From NCBI RefSeq assembly GCF_007753265.1, contig NZ_CP036349.1:434001-498000 (forward strand): a stretch of 64,000 nucleotides of DNA. Direction: 5' to 3'. This document shows positions 51,201 through 58,738 of this stretch, one piece after another; position 1 is the first letter of the stretch, and every line of letters starts with the position of its first letter. The notes under the pieces are model-generated. The model had not been told where the DNA came from and did not search any database. It worked only from the letters and a program-made list of their open reading frames with translations. The position numbers and the translations under genes are program-made. The stretch is from Botrimarina mediterranea. GTDB taxonomy: Bacteria > Planctomycetota > Planctomycetia > Pirellulales > Lacipirellulaceae.

Positions 51201-52713
51201 TGGCGGCGAGTTTGAGGACGTGCGCCGTGCGTTCGGGCCTCGGCTCGATGGCGACAGGCAGCGGCGCCTCGCCGATGACGAGGTGCGTGTTCGTGCCACC
51301 GAAACCGAACGAACTCACGCCCGCCACACGGCGGCGTCCGCCATTCGCTTGCTGGGAAGGCCACTGCTGACGCTCCGTAAGCGGTGTGACGCGCGAGCCT
51401 TCGAGGTGCGCGTGCGGGTTGAGGCGTTCGAGGTGCAGCTGCGGCGGGACGACCTCGTGCTGCATGAGGAGAACGGTCTTGATGAGCCCCGCGGCGCCGC
51501 TGACGGTTTCGGTGTGGCCGATGTTCGATTTAACGCTCGTGACCCACAGCGGCTGCTGATCGGCGTCCTTCTTTCGGAAGACGTGCGCGAGGGCTTGCAG
51601 CTCGATAGGGTCGCCGAGCGGCGTGCCGGTGCCATGCCCTTCGATGTAATCGACGTCGTCGGGCTGGAGACCCGCGTCGGCCAGCGCCGACTGCAGGCAC
51701 GCCTCTTGCTGCGTCACCGAGGGCGCGCTGATGCCGGGCGTGCGGCCGTCTTGGTTCACAGCCGATCCGAGGATGACGCCGAGCACCTGATCACCGTCTC
51801 GCTGCGCATCGTCAAGGCGCTTGAGCAGCACCATGGCGCAGCCCTCGCCGCGGACGTAGCCGCCGGCGCCGGCGTCGTACGAACGGCAGCGGCCCTCGGG
51901 CGAGAGCATGTGCGCCTGGCTGAAGGCGATGGTCGTCTCGGGCGTGATGATCGCATTGACGCCGCCGGCGAGCGCCGACGAGCACTCGCCGCGCCGCAGG
52001 CTTTCAACGGCGAGATGGATCGCCAGCGAGCTGCTGCTGCAGGCGGTATCGACCGACATGCTCGGCCCACGCAGGTCGAGCGCGTACGATACGCGGTTCG
52101 AAGCGATCGACAACGCGTTGCCCGTGCCGACGTGCGCGTCGATCAGCTGGAAGTACTCGGCCGTATGGATTGGCACGGACTTGTAGTCGGTGCCGCCAAC
52201 GCCGACGTAGACGCCCGTCGCTGTGCCCGCCAAGCGGTCGGCGGGACAACCGGCGTTCTCCATCGCCTCCCAGGCGACTTCGAGCAGCATCCGCTGCTGC
52301 GGGTCCATGCGCGAGGCTTCGCGCGGCGTGACCCCAAAGAACGTCGGTTCGAATTGGTCGATCCCTTCGACGAACGCCCCGCGGCGTGTGATCGTCTTGC
52401 CCGGACCACCCTCGGCGTTGTAATAGTCATCCACGCGCCAGCGGTCGGCGGGCACTTCGACGACACCTTCGATGCCGTCACGGATCAGCCGCCAGTAGGC
52501 GTCGAGATTCGGCGCGCCGCCGAAGCGGCACGCCATTCCGACGATCGCGACTGGCGCGCCGGGCTCGGTGAGGCGCGGCGGCGGCGCGTTGCTAGCAGCC
52601 GCACCGGTTCTGGCGGCGGCGCGGAGCTTCGACGCGGCCCGGGAGACGAGCCGTTCTTGCAAGCGCGTGCGTTGTTCCGGCGAGAGCTTCGCCAGACGAT
52701 CGAGGTCAGCCAT
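45241..52713 (-). CDS. Type I polyketide synthase, fully reducing single module with thioesterase (KS-AT-DH-ER-KR-ACP-TE)
   Basis: A 2,490-residue multidomain enzyme. After a helical N-terminus (1-40) comes KS, with Cys near 222 in VDTACSSSSL and the histidines in EGHGTGTPLGDP and SNIGHTE. AT follows (Ser near 675 in GHSIGEY; the HAFH motif points to malonyl-CoA). DH has both catalytic residues (DHQVRGSIVAP near 980; HPAIGDALLQ). ER has HAGAGGVGLAA near 1655. KR has GGLGALG near 1860, the LDD motif of B-type KRs, and YAAANAALD. ACP has GIDSLMAL near 2165 and TE has GWSTGG near 2302 with GDHFSMV near 2470. No methyltransferase domain is seen. All sites look intact, so a saturated chain product, possibly a lipid, is inferred. 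No phosphopantetheinyl transferase is in the window. Confidence 0.95.
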   Translation of the reverse strand: MADLDRLAKLSPEQRTRLQERLVSRAASKLRAAARTGAAASNAPPPRLTEPGAPVAIVGMACRFGGAPNLDAYWRLIRDGIEGVVEVPADRWRVDDYYNAEGGPGKTITRRGAFVEGIDQFEPTFFGVTPREASRMDPQQRMLLEVAWEAMENAGCPADRLAGTATGVYVGVGGTDYKSVPIHTAEYFQLIDAHVGTGNALSIASNRVSYALDLRGPSMSVDTACSSSSLAIHLAVESLRRGECSSALAGGVNAIITPETTIAFSQAHMLSPEGRCRSYDAGAGGYVRGEGCAMVLLKRLDDAQRDGDQVLGVILGSAVNQDGRTPGISAPSVTQQEACLQSALADAGLQPDDVDYIEGHGTGTPLGDPIELQALAHVFRKKDADQQPLWVTSVKSNIGHTETVSGAAGLIKTVLLMQHEVVPPQLHLERLNPHAHLEGSRVTPLTERQQWPSQQANGGRRRVAGVSSFGFGGTNTHLVIGEAPLPVAIEPRPERTAHVLKLAAKTPDRIPEQAARLAAWLRSDVGGDATVADVAFTHTTGRCDFQHRVAVVADSTQTLLTRLDNIAAGDMADDALVARDKPGVAWLFTGQGAQRVGMGRGLYETEPVFRRIIDRCDAALADVLPAPLVEVLYGGEDDARIHQTLYTQPALFAVECGLAALWKSWGVEPDVLLGHSIGEYAAAVTAGVMRLEDAAKLVGERARLMQSAPGDGGMAVVFADEATVAPVLVSREARLAIAAVNGPQNTVLSGDIVELEAALTDLRGQGVDAKRLVVSHAFHSPLMDSVLDEFERFAAQFEYAPPLVPIASNVTGQLLTDATQPEDWPRYWRDHLRGTVRFADGVAAAAKTRATHWIEIGPAPVLAGMAAKGEASFADRPRWLPSLRPSTDDVRTIAEALAAHWAGGGVVNWRNVWRGREAKRLPLPNYPWKRERFWYDNLHPRGGAIAQAASDASPVLGGRVPVAAGGELFEAPLDAKTPAWLVDHQVRGSIVAPAAMFVEQALAAAAEIAHDKAAPLRIDGLAVWHALVAPSEGRLRLQTSVARAASGRRRVTMHSAPSDEPTPRFVEHAEATILEVIKDSPQAPHERDGFDKRVVESLDRASFYQQIASRGLEYGQAFRVLDDIKRSSYDATATLLPSKAVAAELSRYRLHPAIGDALLQTIAGTLPLETDGSSSPYTYLPVRIESVRLHRPIEKGEPLSSYAIRRQPAPDASEPSPELVEADAFLLDGGGKPIASLLGVRVQRLAGSAGEVAKASEPADWLYQIEWRPAPLDESAESPWPAGPTIVFADADSGGMGVGDKLVDLVEARGGACVVVRPGATFTMRVEDGGPTPRTTVTIDPADASHYERLIGLVAANPSGKPVALVHAWSLDASNWEAAESLGVGGAMRLVQQLARRGLATQRGVLFVTRGAQSVGSEGDAFQAATVGLGRVAMMEHPELGVRLVDLDAAAGGDELLAELTLADKAENQAAWRAGQRHTARLAKAGALADKVREARDEGTPPPDAPSWRLEVKRAGSFDALTYKPTPRIAPDAGQVELEVHATGLNFSDVLKALGLYPGLKPGEVPLGIEASGVVTAVGEGVEHLQVGDEAIGVLPHAFGSHATTRAYAVVRKPAGVTHEEAATIPIVFLTAHHALVRLAQLERGERVLIHAGAGGVGLAAIQIAQHVGAEIFATAGSDEKRELLRSLGVKHVMDSRSLDFVHEVREATGGEGVDVVLNSLPGEAIDASLGLLRAYGRFCEIGKIDIYQDRKLGLLPFQDNLSYFAIDLDRLFRERPKQVERLYAEVMQRFAEGVYHPLPLTRFAASETADAFRYMSLRKNIGKVVVSMREASKGTVSTPESPAVPGRGYLVTGGLGALGRQAAQWLVAQGAAGVALLSRREPDSEAESFLQGLRDAGAQAVCLQGDVADRASLHDALASLPSDFPRVTGVLHAAGVLDDGLLGDLSAERLAKVLRPKAIGAWNLHEATLDVDSPLSGVTQFVLFSSVAATLGSPGQANYAAANAALDALAAQRHSLDLPATSIGWGPWAGGEDGSSGAGMAAGETADAVRAKGMDLLPPRAAFKLMGSLVESAAASVAVFDARWDAMSRLLSGRRTPLLDDLLTAVEGASSSDGALRQRLLSATPDERETLLVEMVRGELARVTSVAAEEIDVAAPLTAIGIDSLMALELKNNLEAKLAIMLPMGKLLAGPSVRSLAQAAAEELVGEAIDKTPHAWQPLVTLREGAASKPALFLMPVLGGDAGAYRHVVEALPAEMPVVAIRPRGLDTDDAPHDDARDTARDYAAAIRERQPTGPYHLAGWSTGGITALAVAEELEAAGQEVARVALFDTPPPAVYHDTDVHDDASFLAAILDFSSRFSGVERPSLSTDQLAGLPEAERFTAALEEAKRAGVIPAEVDESYVRRLVAVAEALVLASRGYAPQPHKFGVLFFKPTVEGGLAELSEQTGTNLAAWRTLLGRELHEVEVPGDHFSMVSGDGAKRIAAVLAEG

Positions 52714-52888
52714 GAAGGGTAGTGCGACGAACGACGCGGCCTATGTGCCTCTTCGGCCGGTCCAAGGGGTCCGTCGTCCTGACGGCGGCCAGGGGATGGC
52801 CGATCGTACGGGAGTGAAGTCTTTCGACCCCCGACGTGAGGTGGGTAGGTAATTGTTAGCGCAGCGCTTGGCGCATTGCTACGAACAA

Positions 52889-52980
52889 TTAACCACAGAG
52901 TCACTGAGTCCACCGAGTAAGGCACAGAGAAGTCTTCTCTGTGCTTAGCTCTGTGCCCTCCGTGCCTCCGTGGATAATTT
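52889..52980. repeat. Family E palindrome, copy 2
   Basis: AATTAACCACAGAGTCACTG on the left against CTCCGTGCCTCCGTGGATAA on the right, with an inner GGCACAGAGAAG / CTTCTCTGTGC stem. It lies between the polyketide synthase and the oxidoreductase gene. Confidence 0.78.
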
Positions 52981-52991
52981 CCTTTCTTACG

Positions 52992-54167
52992 TCACTCAAC
53001 GGTCTCGACGGTCTGCCACGAACCCGCGGTGACCGACTTTTCGACCGCTTCGAGCACCGCGACGCATTGGGCGCCGTCACGGAAGTCGGGAGCAACCTCT
53101 GTGCCGTTAGCGATCGCTTGCAGTAGATCGTATACGCCGTGGACGAAGCCGTGTTCGTAACCGAGCACGTGACCGGGCGGCCACCAGGCGGCGACGTAGG
53201 GGTGATCGGCCTCGGTCGCCATGATCCGTTTGAAGCCTTGGCGATTGGACGGATCGTCCTTCGAGTAGTACTCCAGGACATTCATGTCCTCGAAGTTCCA
53301 AACGAGCGTTCCGCGGCTGCCCGAAACCTCGAAGCGGTTGTAGTTCTTGCGGCCGGGCGCCATGCGGGTCGCCTCAAACGTGCCGATCGCGCCGCTAGCA
53401 AAGCGGGCGAGGAAAATCGACGCGTCATCGACGGTTACCTTGCCCATCCCACCCTTACCAGCAGCCCCCGAGGCGCCGACGCCAGAGCCCGAGCCGTCAG
53501 CGTAGGGCCGTTCGGTGACGAAGGTCTTCATGTCGCCGACGACTTGGGCGATCTCATCGCCGGTGATGAAGCGGGCCAAGTCGATGGCGTGGGCGTTGAG
53601 GTCGCCGTGGGCGCCAGAGCCGGCGATCTTCTTATCCATCCGCCAGCTGTAGGGGCTGTCGGCGTCCACCAGCCAATCTTGTAGGTAAGTGGCCCGCCAC
53701 TGGCGGACCTCGCCGATCTCGCCCGCCTCGACCATCTGCCGCGCGAGCGACACGGCGGGGCAGCGACGGTAGTTGAAATTGACCATATGGCGGACGCCCG
53801 CCTTGCGGACAGCCGCGAGCATCGTCCGCGCGTCTTCGAGCGTGTTGGCGAGCGGCTTCTCGCAGAAGACGTGCTTGCCGGCCTCGGCGGCGGCGATGGC
53901 GATCGGCGCGTGGGTGTCGCCCGGCGTGCAGACGTCCACGAGGTCTATGTCCCCCGCGGCGACGACCTCACGCCAGTCGGTGTCGGCCCGTTCCCAGCCC
54001 CACTGGTCGGCGAAGGCCTGCGTGCCGGCGGCGTCGCGGGCGCAGACCGACTTCATCACAGGCTGCAGTTCCAGGTCGAAGAACTTGCCCACATTGAGGT
54101 AGGCGTTCGAGTGGGCCTTGCCCATGAAGCGGGCGCCGATCATCGCGACGTTGATCGTCTTGGACAT
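52992..54167 (-). CDS. Gfo/Idh/MocA family oxidoreductase
   Basis: A 391-residue NAD(P)-dependent sugar or inositol dehydrogenase-type enzyme. The nucleotide-binding loop MIGARFMGKAHSNAY is followed by the family motif VFCEKPLANT and by DLNAHAIDLARFITGDE with the conserved Asp and His. The C-terminal beta-sheet half includes FEVSGSRGTLVWNFEDMN. There is no twin-arginine signal, so it is cytoplasmic, unlike many planctomycete paralogues. The substrate is unknown. It stands alone, about 110 bases downstream of a family E repeat on the other side. Confidence 0.92.
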   Translation of the reverse strand: MSKTINVAMIGARFMGKAHSNAYLNVGKFFDLELQPVMKSVCARDAAGTQAFADQWGWERADTDWREVVAAGDIDLVDVCTPGDTHAPIAIAAAEAGKHVFCEKPLANTLEDARTMLAAVRKAGVRHMVNFNYRRCPAVSLARQMVEAGEIGEVRQWRATYLQDWLVDADSPYSWRMDKKIAGSGAHGDLNAHAIDLARFITGDEIAQVVGDMKTFVTERPYADGSGSGVGASGAAGKGGMGKVTVDDASIFLARFASGAIGTFEATRMAPGRKNYNRFEVSGSRGTLVWNFEDMNVLEYYSKDDPSNRQGFKRIMATEADHPYVAAWWPPGHVLGYEHGFVHGVYDLLQAIANGTEVAPDFRDGAQCVAVLEAVEKSVTAGSWQTVETVE

Positions 54168-54391
54168 CTTTTGGCTGGGTCGGTGAGGGTCGAGAGGAGG
54201 GCTAGCGACTGGGCCCCGAATCGTACCAGACGTGTCTAAGGAGGGGCAGTCTTGCTAGCAGGTGAGATATCCAATCGACAACGCCGCCAGATCAATCCGA
54301 CTGCGCGGAAAAGCCGTTGGCTTGCGCAGATCGCCTCGTTTCCCTGCTTGGAAGCCGTCGCAATTCGGCGGGCAGACGCTATCTTCTCGCC

Positions 54392-55627
54392 ATGGCGAAT
54401 GATTCGAACACGACCGCTCCCCCCGCCGCCAAAGCCGACCGGCTGTTGTCGCTCGACGTGATGCGGGGGCTGACGATCCTGGCGATGATCCTGGTCAACA
54501 ACCCGGGAGACTGGGGCACCCTCTACTGGCCGTTTGCGCACGCCGACTGGCACGGCTGGACGCCCACCGACCTGATCTTCCCGTTCTTTCTGTTCATGGT
54601 CGGCGTGGCGATGGCGTACAGCTTCGCCAAGTACACCGACGGCGAAGGGTCGCCAACGCGGGCCGTTTGGCTGCGGGTGTTCCGGCGCACGCTCGTGCTA
54701 GTTCTGCTCGGACTCGTTTTCAGTAGCGGATCGGGCCGGCTCATTGGCGTGACGTTTGGATTCGACGAGAACTGGAATCTCGGCACGCTCCGCTGGCCGG
54801 GCGTGCTGGTCCGGATAGCGCTGGCATACCTCGGCGCTTCGATCATCGTCTTGAGCCTTGGAAAGCGCGGCCGATGGATTGCAGCGATTGTGTTGCTGAT
54901 GGGCTACACCTTGATGCTCAAGACGTTGCCGACCGATGTGCCGCTCGCCGAGCGGATCGAGCAAAACGACAACATTGTAAAACGCGTCGATGAAGCGGTG
55001 ATCGGTCGCCAACACATGTGGTCGGCACGTCCCACCGACCCCGAGGGGTTGCTTAGTACGCTACCGGCGATCGTGACGGCGCTGATTGGCTACGCGGTGG
55101 GCCGGCGCCTCAAGTCGCAGCCAATCACACCAGCGCGAGTGGGCAAGCTGCTCATCGCGGGGCTGGCGATCGCGGCGGCAGGGCAGGGGTGGCACGAACT
55201 GTGGCGCAGCGGCGCCTCGCCAGTAATCGGCCTACCGATCAACAAAGCCCTGTGGACGCCGAGCTTCGTTCTGCTCGCGGGCGGCCTCGGCATGGTGATG
55301 CTCGCTTGCTGTCTCTTCGTGTTCGACCTAGCGGGGAAGAACTCGCCGGCGCTGAAACGCGTCGCGACGGCGTTCCAAATGGTCGGCGTCAACGCGATCT
55401 TCGTCTTCGTCGCTTCGGGCTTCGTGGCGAGGGCAATGTCGATGTTCAAGTTCGGTGACGAGACCGTAAAGGGCTGGGTCTACGAGAACCTCATTACCGG
55501 GCCGCTCAACGCCATCGGATGGGGTGACCCTAAGCTCGCCTCGCTGGTGTTTGCTGTAGGATTCGTGGCGTGCTGGTGGCTGGTGCTGTGGGGGATGTGG
55601 CGGCGTGGCTGGTCGATTCGTGTCTGA
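54392..55627 (+). CDS. Heparan-alpha-glucosaminide N-acetyltransferase-like membrane acyltransferase (NagX family)
   Basis: A 411-residue inner-membrane protein with about ten helices. The family signature is present: LLSLDVMRGLTILAMILVNN, then WPFAHADWHGWTPTDLIFPF with the candidate catalytic His50 and His54. In human HGSNAT the equivalent His carries the acetyl group. Bacterial NagX is linked to amino-sugar metabolism; the acceptor here is unknown. The open frame extends to 54317; the ATG at 54392 (MANDSN) precedes the first conserved block. Confidence 0.85.
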   Translation: MANDSNTTAPPAAKADRLLSLDVMRGLTILAMILVNNPGDWGTLYWPFAHADWHGWTPTDLIFPFFLFMVGVAMAYSFAKYTDGEGSPTRAVWLRVFRRTLVLVLLGLVFSSGSGRLIGVTFGFDENWNLGTLRWPGVLVRIALAYLGASIIVLSLGKRGRWIAAIVLLMGYTLMLKTLPTDVPLAERIEQNDNIVKRVDEAVIGRQHMWSARPTDPEGLLSTLPAIVTALIGYAVGRRLKSQPITPARVGKLLIAGLAIAAAGQGWHELWRSGASPVIGLPINKALWTPSFVLLAGGLGMVMLACCLFVFDLAGKNSPALKRVATAFQMVGVNAIFVFVASGFVARAMSMFKFGDETVKGWVYENLITGPLNAIGWGDPKLASLVFAVGFVACWWLVLWGMWRRGWSIRV

Positions 55628-55932
55628 GTTACGGTGTTCCAAAGAGAGCCCTAAGCGCCACAGGATTTTTGCAACGGCTAACAGATTAATTGTGGCGTTT
55701 GAAAGAAGCGTCGCGCGTTTGATCCCCCTCCACCGCTTTCGGGGGAGGGGCTAGGGGAGGGGGAGAAGTGGGTGCCCGTTTCAACACCCTCCCCTAGCCC
55801 CTCCCTCTGAAGAAGGAGGGGGACCAAAGGCGCTAACGCTTCTTCGATTGAGTTAGCGAGCCGTGCTAACTCTTGCATTTTTCCAGTGGCGATTAAGGCT
55901 CCCCGACTTCCTTTAGGGATGGCGTCGTTACG
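55628..55932. other. 305-bp intergenic region holding a nested palindrome
   Basis: GAGGGGCTAGGGGAGGG (55745-55761) pairs exactly with 55787-55803. Outer CCCCCTCC / GGAGGGGG and TTTGATCC / GGACCAAA segments extend the structure to about 55720-55829. The flanking AAAGAAGCG and CGCTTCTTC bases also pair. I see no gene in this stretch. Confidence 0.75.
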
Positions 55933-56565
55933 ATGTCCCGATTGATTGAAATCGACCTCGATGTCCCCGCGACGCCGCTGCCGCGGCGCGTGAAGGACCT
56001 GCTTGACGACGCCGACGACCGCATCGAGCGGTTCCACCACCGCCGCCGCGACAACCCCGCCCCGGCCTTTGTGCCGAGCGACTTTGTCGAAAGTTATCGG
56101 GCCCTCTCCAAAGTGGCCGAGTTAAGCCTTGCCCCCGGCGGACGGTTTCTGGAGTGGGGGAGCGGCATCGGCGTCGTCACCCTCCAGGCAAGCCTCTTGG
56201 GGTTCGACGCGATCGGCATTGAGATCGAGGAGGACTTGGTCGATGAGGCCAACTCACTTTCCGAGGACCACGGCATCGAGGCCGAGTTCCTCTGCGGCAG
56301 CTTCGTCCCCGACGGCGGTGACGACGTGCTCGAAGCCAACGCCTACAACCTCTCCCGCACCATCACCTGGCTCCGCAACGATGTCGCCAGTGCGTACGAC
56401 GATCTAGGCCTCGAACCCGATGATTTCGACTTGATCTTCGCGTACCCCTGGCCCGGTGAGGAAGACACGGTGTTCGACCTCTTCGCCGAGTTCGCCTCGG
56501 TCGGAGCCTTGCTGATGACGCACCACGGCGAGGAGGGGATGCGTTTGCAGCGGAAGCGAAGGTAG
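55933..56565 (+). CDS. SAM-dependent methyltransferase-like protein
   Basis: A 210-residue protein. The N-terminal 60 residues are charged and helical; motif I is FLEWGSGIGVVTLQA (72-86) and motif II is GIEIEEDLVDEAN. The motif-IV-like DDFDLIFAYPWPGEED is followed by a short strand ending LMTHHGEEGM. The Tyr-Pro-Trp-Pro at the expected catalytic loop resembles the NPPY-type loop of N-methyltransferases but does not match it. The target is unknown. A repeat begins 2 bases beyond its stop. Confidence 0.75.
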   Translation: MSRLIEIDLDVPATPLPRRVKDLLDDADDRIERFHHRRRDNPAPAFVPSDFVESYRALSKVAELSLAPGGRFLEWGSGIGVVTLQASLLGFDAIGIEIEEDLVDEANSLSEDHGIEAEFLCGSFVPDGGDDVLEANAYNLSRTITWLRNDVASAYDDLGLEPDDFDLIFAYPWPGEEDTVFDLFAEFASVGALLMTHHGEEGMRLQRKRR

Positions 56566-56566
56566 A

Positions 56567-56657
56567 AAAGGGGAAAGGGAATGCCGAAAGTGGAAAGTAA
56601 TTAGTTACCGCCTGACGCAGCAAATCTTTTCCGCATTCCCCTTTCAACTTTCCCCTA
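56567..56657. repeat. GGGGAAAGGGAATGC palindrome filling the gap between two genes
   Basis: The left arm GAAAAGGGGAAAGGGAATGC pairs loosely with GCATTCCCCTTTCAAC and TTTCCCC on the right. It starts just after one stop codon and ends 6 bases before the next ATG, occupying almost the whole intergenic gap. Confidence 0.72.
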
Positions 56658-56663
56658 TTGAGA

Positions 56664-58625
56664 ATGTCGCTTCGCTCTACCCTTCTCGACCTCGAGCGTC
56701 ACGGCCATCTGCGGCGGATCGACGCGCCGGTGGACGCTTATCTTGAGGCAGCGGCCATTCATCGGCGGGTCTTTGCGGCGGGCGGGCCGGCGCTGTGGTT
56801 CACGAACGTGACCGGCTGCCGGTTCTCGATGGCGAGCAACTTGTTCGGCACGCTCGAGCGCTCGAAGTTTCTTTTCCGCCACACTTTTGAATCGGTGCAG
56901 CGGCTGATCGACCTCAAGGTCGATCCGACGCGAGCGCTGAAGTCGCCCCTGAAGTATGCGACGACGCCGTTCGCCGCCCTGCGGATGCTGCCGAAGTCCG
57001 TCCGTAGCGGCCCGGTGATGGCCTGCGAGACCACGATCAGTTCACTGCCGAACCTCGTCAGTTGGCCCCGCGATGGCGGGCCGTTTGTGACGCTGCCGCA
57101 GGTCTATACCGAGGATCCGCACGCCCCGGGGCTGATGAAGTCGAACCTCGGCATGTACCGCATCCAACTCGCTGGCAACGAGTACGAGCGCGACAGCGAG
57201 ATCGGCCTGCACTATCAGCTGCATCGCTCAATCGGCGTCCATCAGGCCGAGGCGAGGCGGCTCGGCAAGCCGTTCCGTGTGAATACGTTCGTCGGTGGCC
57301 ACCCGGCGATGACGCTTGCCGCGGTGATGCCGCTCCCCGAGGGGATGAGCGAATTGACGTTCGCCGGCGCGCTAGCGGGGCGACGCATCCGCATGGTGAA
57401 GCGTCGTGAAGGGCTACCCGTCTACGCCGACGCCGACTTTGCGATCTGCGGCACGGTGGTCCCCGGCGAGAACGGCGCGGGCGGCTTGCCTCGCATGAAG
57501 CCCGAAGGCCCCTTCGGCGATCACCTGGGCTACTATTCGTTGCAGCACCCGTTCCCCGTGCTGCGGGTCGAGCGCGTCTATCACCGCCGCGATGCGGTCT
57601 GGCCGTTTACGGTGGTCGGTCGCCCGCCGCAAGAAGACACGGCGTTTGGCGAACTCATTCACGACCTTACCGGTCCGGTGATCCCGACGGTTCTCCCAGG
57701 CGTGCTAGGCGTCAACGCTGTTGACGCCGCCGGCGTGCATCCGCTGCTGCTCGCAGTGGGCAGCGAACGCTACATGCCCTTCAACGGCGAGCCGCGGCCC
57801 CAAGAGATTCTCACGCAGGCCAGCGCCATCCTCGGGCAAGGGCAGTTGTCACTTGCCAAGTTCCTCTTCATCGCCGACGCGGGGTGCTGGCAAAGCCGAC
57901 AAGAGGCGACGCACGACTTGCACGCCGTGCGGCCGTTCCTCGAAGCGGTGCTACGTCGCGCTGATTGGACCCGCGATCTGCATTTCCATACGCGGACGAC
58001 GATCGACACGCTCGACTACTCGGGCGATTCGCTCAACGCGGGGTCGAAGGTCATCATCGCCGCCGCGGGGCCGGCTAAGTTCGAATTGGCGACACAGATC
58101 GGTAAGGGTGTTTCTCTTCCGGATGGCTTCGACGACGCACGTGTCGTGACGCCCGGTGTTGTTGTCCTACGGGGCCCGAAGTTGCCGGCGCCGTCGTTTG
58201 ACTACGACGCGGCGTGGCGCGGGGATGTGTCTGGTGAAGTGGTGGAGGCGGAGGGGCTCGCTAAGCCGCAAGCTGCGGCCGAACATGATATGGAACGCTT
58301 CGTCAAATCCTTGCCGCTTAGCGACCCCCTCTCCCGCTTCCGGCTGATCATCGTGGCCGACGACCCCGACTTCGTCGCCGCGGCCAGCGGCCGCGAAGGG
58401 ATCGGTAACTTCCTCTGGACGGCCTTCACCCGCGCGAACCCCGCGGCGGACCTCTACGGCGTCGCCGCGTTCACCGACCGTAAGCACTGGGGCTGCCGCG
58501 GCCCGCTGGTGATCGATGCCCGCATCAAGCCGCACCACGCGCCGGTGCTGGAGGAAGACCCGCAAGTGACGTCCAAGACCGAAGCAATGGCCGCCCAGGG
58601 CGGGCCGCTGCACGGGCTGTTCTAG
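56664..58625 (+). CDS. UbiD family decarboxylase
   Basis: A 653-residue protein of the UbiD (3-octaprenyl-4-hydroxybenzoate carboxy-lyase-like) family, which uses prenylated FMN for reversible decarboxylation. Recognisable blocks are FTNVTGCRFSMASNLFGT near the N-terminus, LGMYRIQLAGNEYERDSEIGLHYQ, VNTFVGGHPAMTLAAVMPLP and GPFGDHLGYYS. It is longer than E. coli UbiD (497) because of a C-terminal extension after about residue 480 containing a conserved WGCRGPLVIDARIKPHH block, as in planctomycete and chlamydial menaquinone-pathway paralogues (recalled, not verified). No ubiX is nearby. An in-frame TTG at 56658 is a possible alternative start. Confidence 0.85.
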   Translation: MSLRSTLLDLERHGHLRRIDAPVDAYLEAAAIHRRVFAAGGPALWFTNVTGCRFSMASNLFGTLERSKFLFRHTFESVQRLIDLKVDPTRALKSPLKYATTPFAALRMLPKSVRSGPVMACETTISSLPNLVSWPRDGGPFVTLPQVYTEDPHAPGLMKSNLGMYRIQLAGNEYERDSEIGLHYQLHRSIGVHQAEARRLGKPFRVNTFVGGHPAMTLAAVMPLPEGMSELTFAGALAGRRIRMVKRREGLPVYADADFAICGTVVPGENGAGGLPRMKPEGPFGDHLGYYSLQHPFPVLRVERVYHRRDAVWPFTVVGRPPQEDTAFGELIHDLTGPVIPTVLPGVLGVNAVDAAGVHPLLLAVGSERYMPFNGEPRPQEILTQASAILGQGQLSLAKFLFIADAGCWQSRQEATHDLHAVRPFLEAVLRRADWTRDLHFHTRTTIDTLDYSGDSLNAGSKVIIAAAGPAKFELATQIGKGVSLPDGFDDARVVTPGVVVLRGPKLPAPSFDYDAAWRGDVSGEVVEAEGLAKPQAAAEHDMERFVKSLPLSDPLSRFRLIIVADDPDFVAAASGREGIGNFLWTAFTRANPAADLYGVAAFTDRKHWGCRGPLVIDARIKPHHAPVLEEDPQVTSKTEAMAAQGGPLHGLF

Positions 58626-58631
58626 GGCCCG

Positions 58632-58661
58632 CGGGCTGATTCCTGGCTTTCCCAGCCCGCG
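58632..58661. terminator. Candidate hairpin after the UbiD gene
   Basis: GCGGGCTG (58632-58639) and CAGCCCGC (58654-58661) form an 8-base stem starting 7 bases after the stop codon. There is no strong U-run, so intrinsic termination is uncertain. Confidence 0.4.
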
Positions 58662-58738
58662 CCGGCGGCGTAGTCTCTTTAGAAGCAAAACCCGCAATTT
58701 ATTGCGGCTCCCAACGCCTCCCGATCGGAAAACGCAAC

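Noticed and set aside
50596-52722. Plus-strand frame of 708 codons opposite the polyketide synthase KS and AT domains
   Set aside because: The catalytic motifs are all on the minus strand; the plus frame is an antisense artefact of third-position GC bias.
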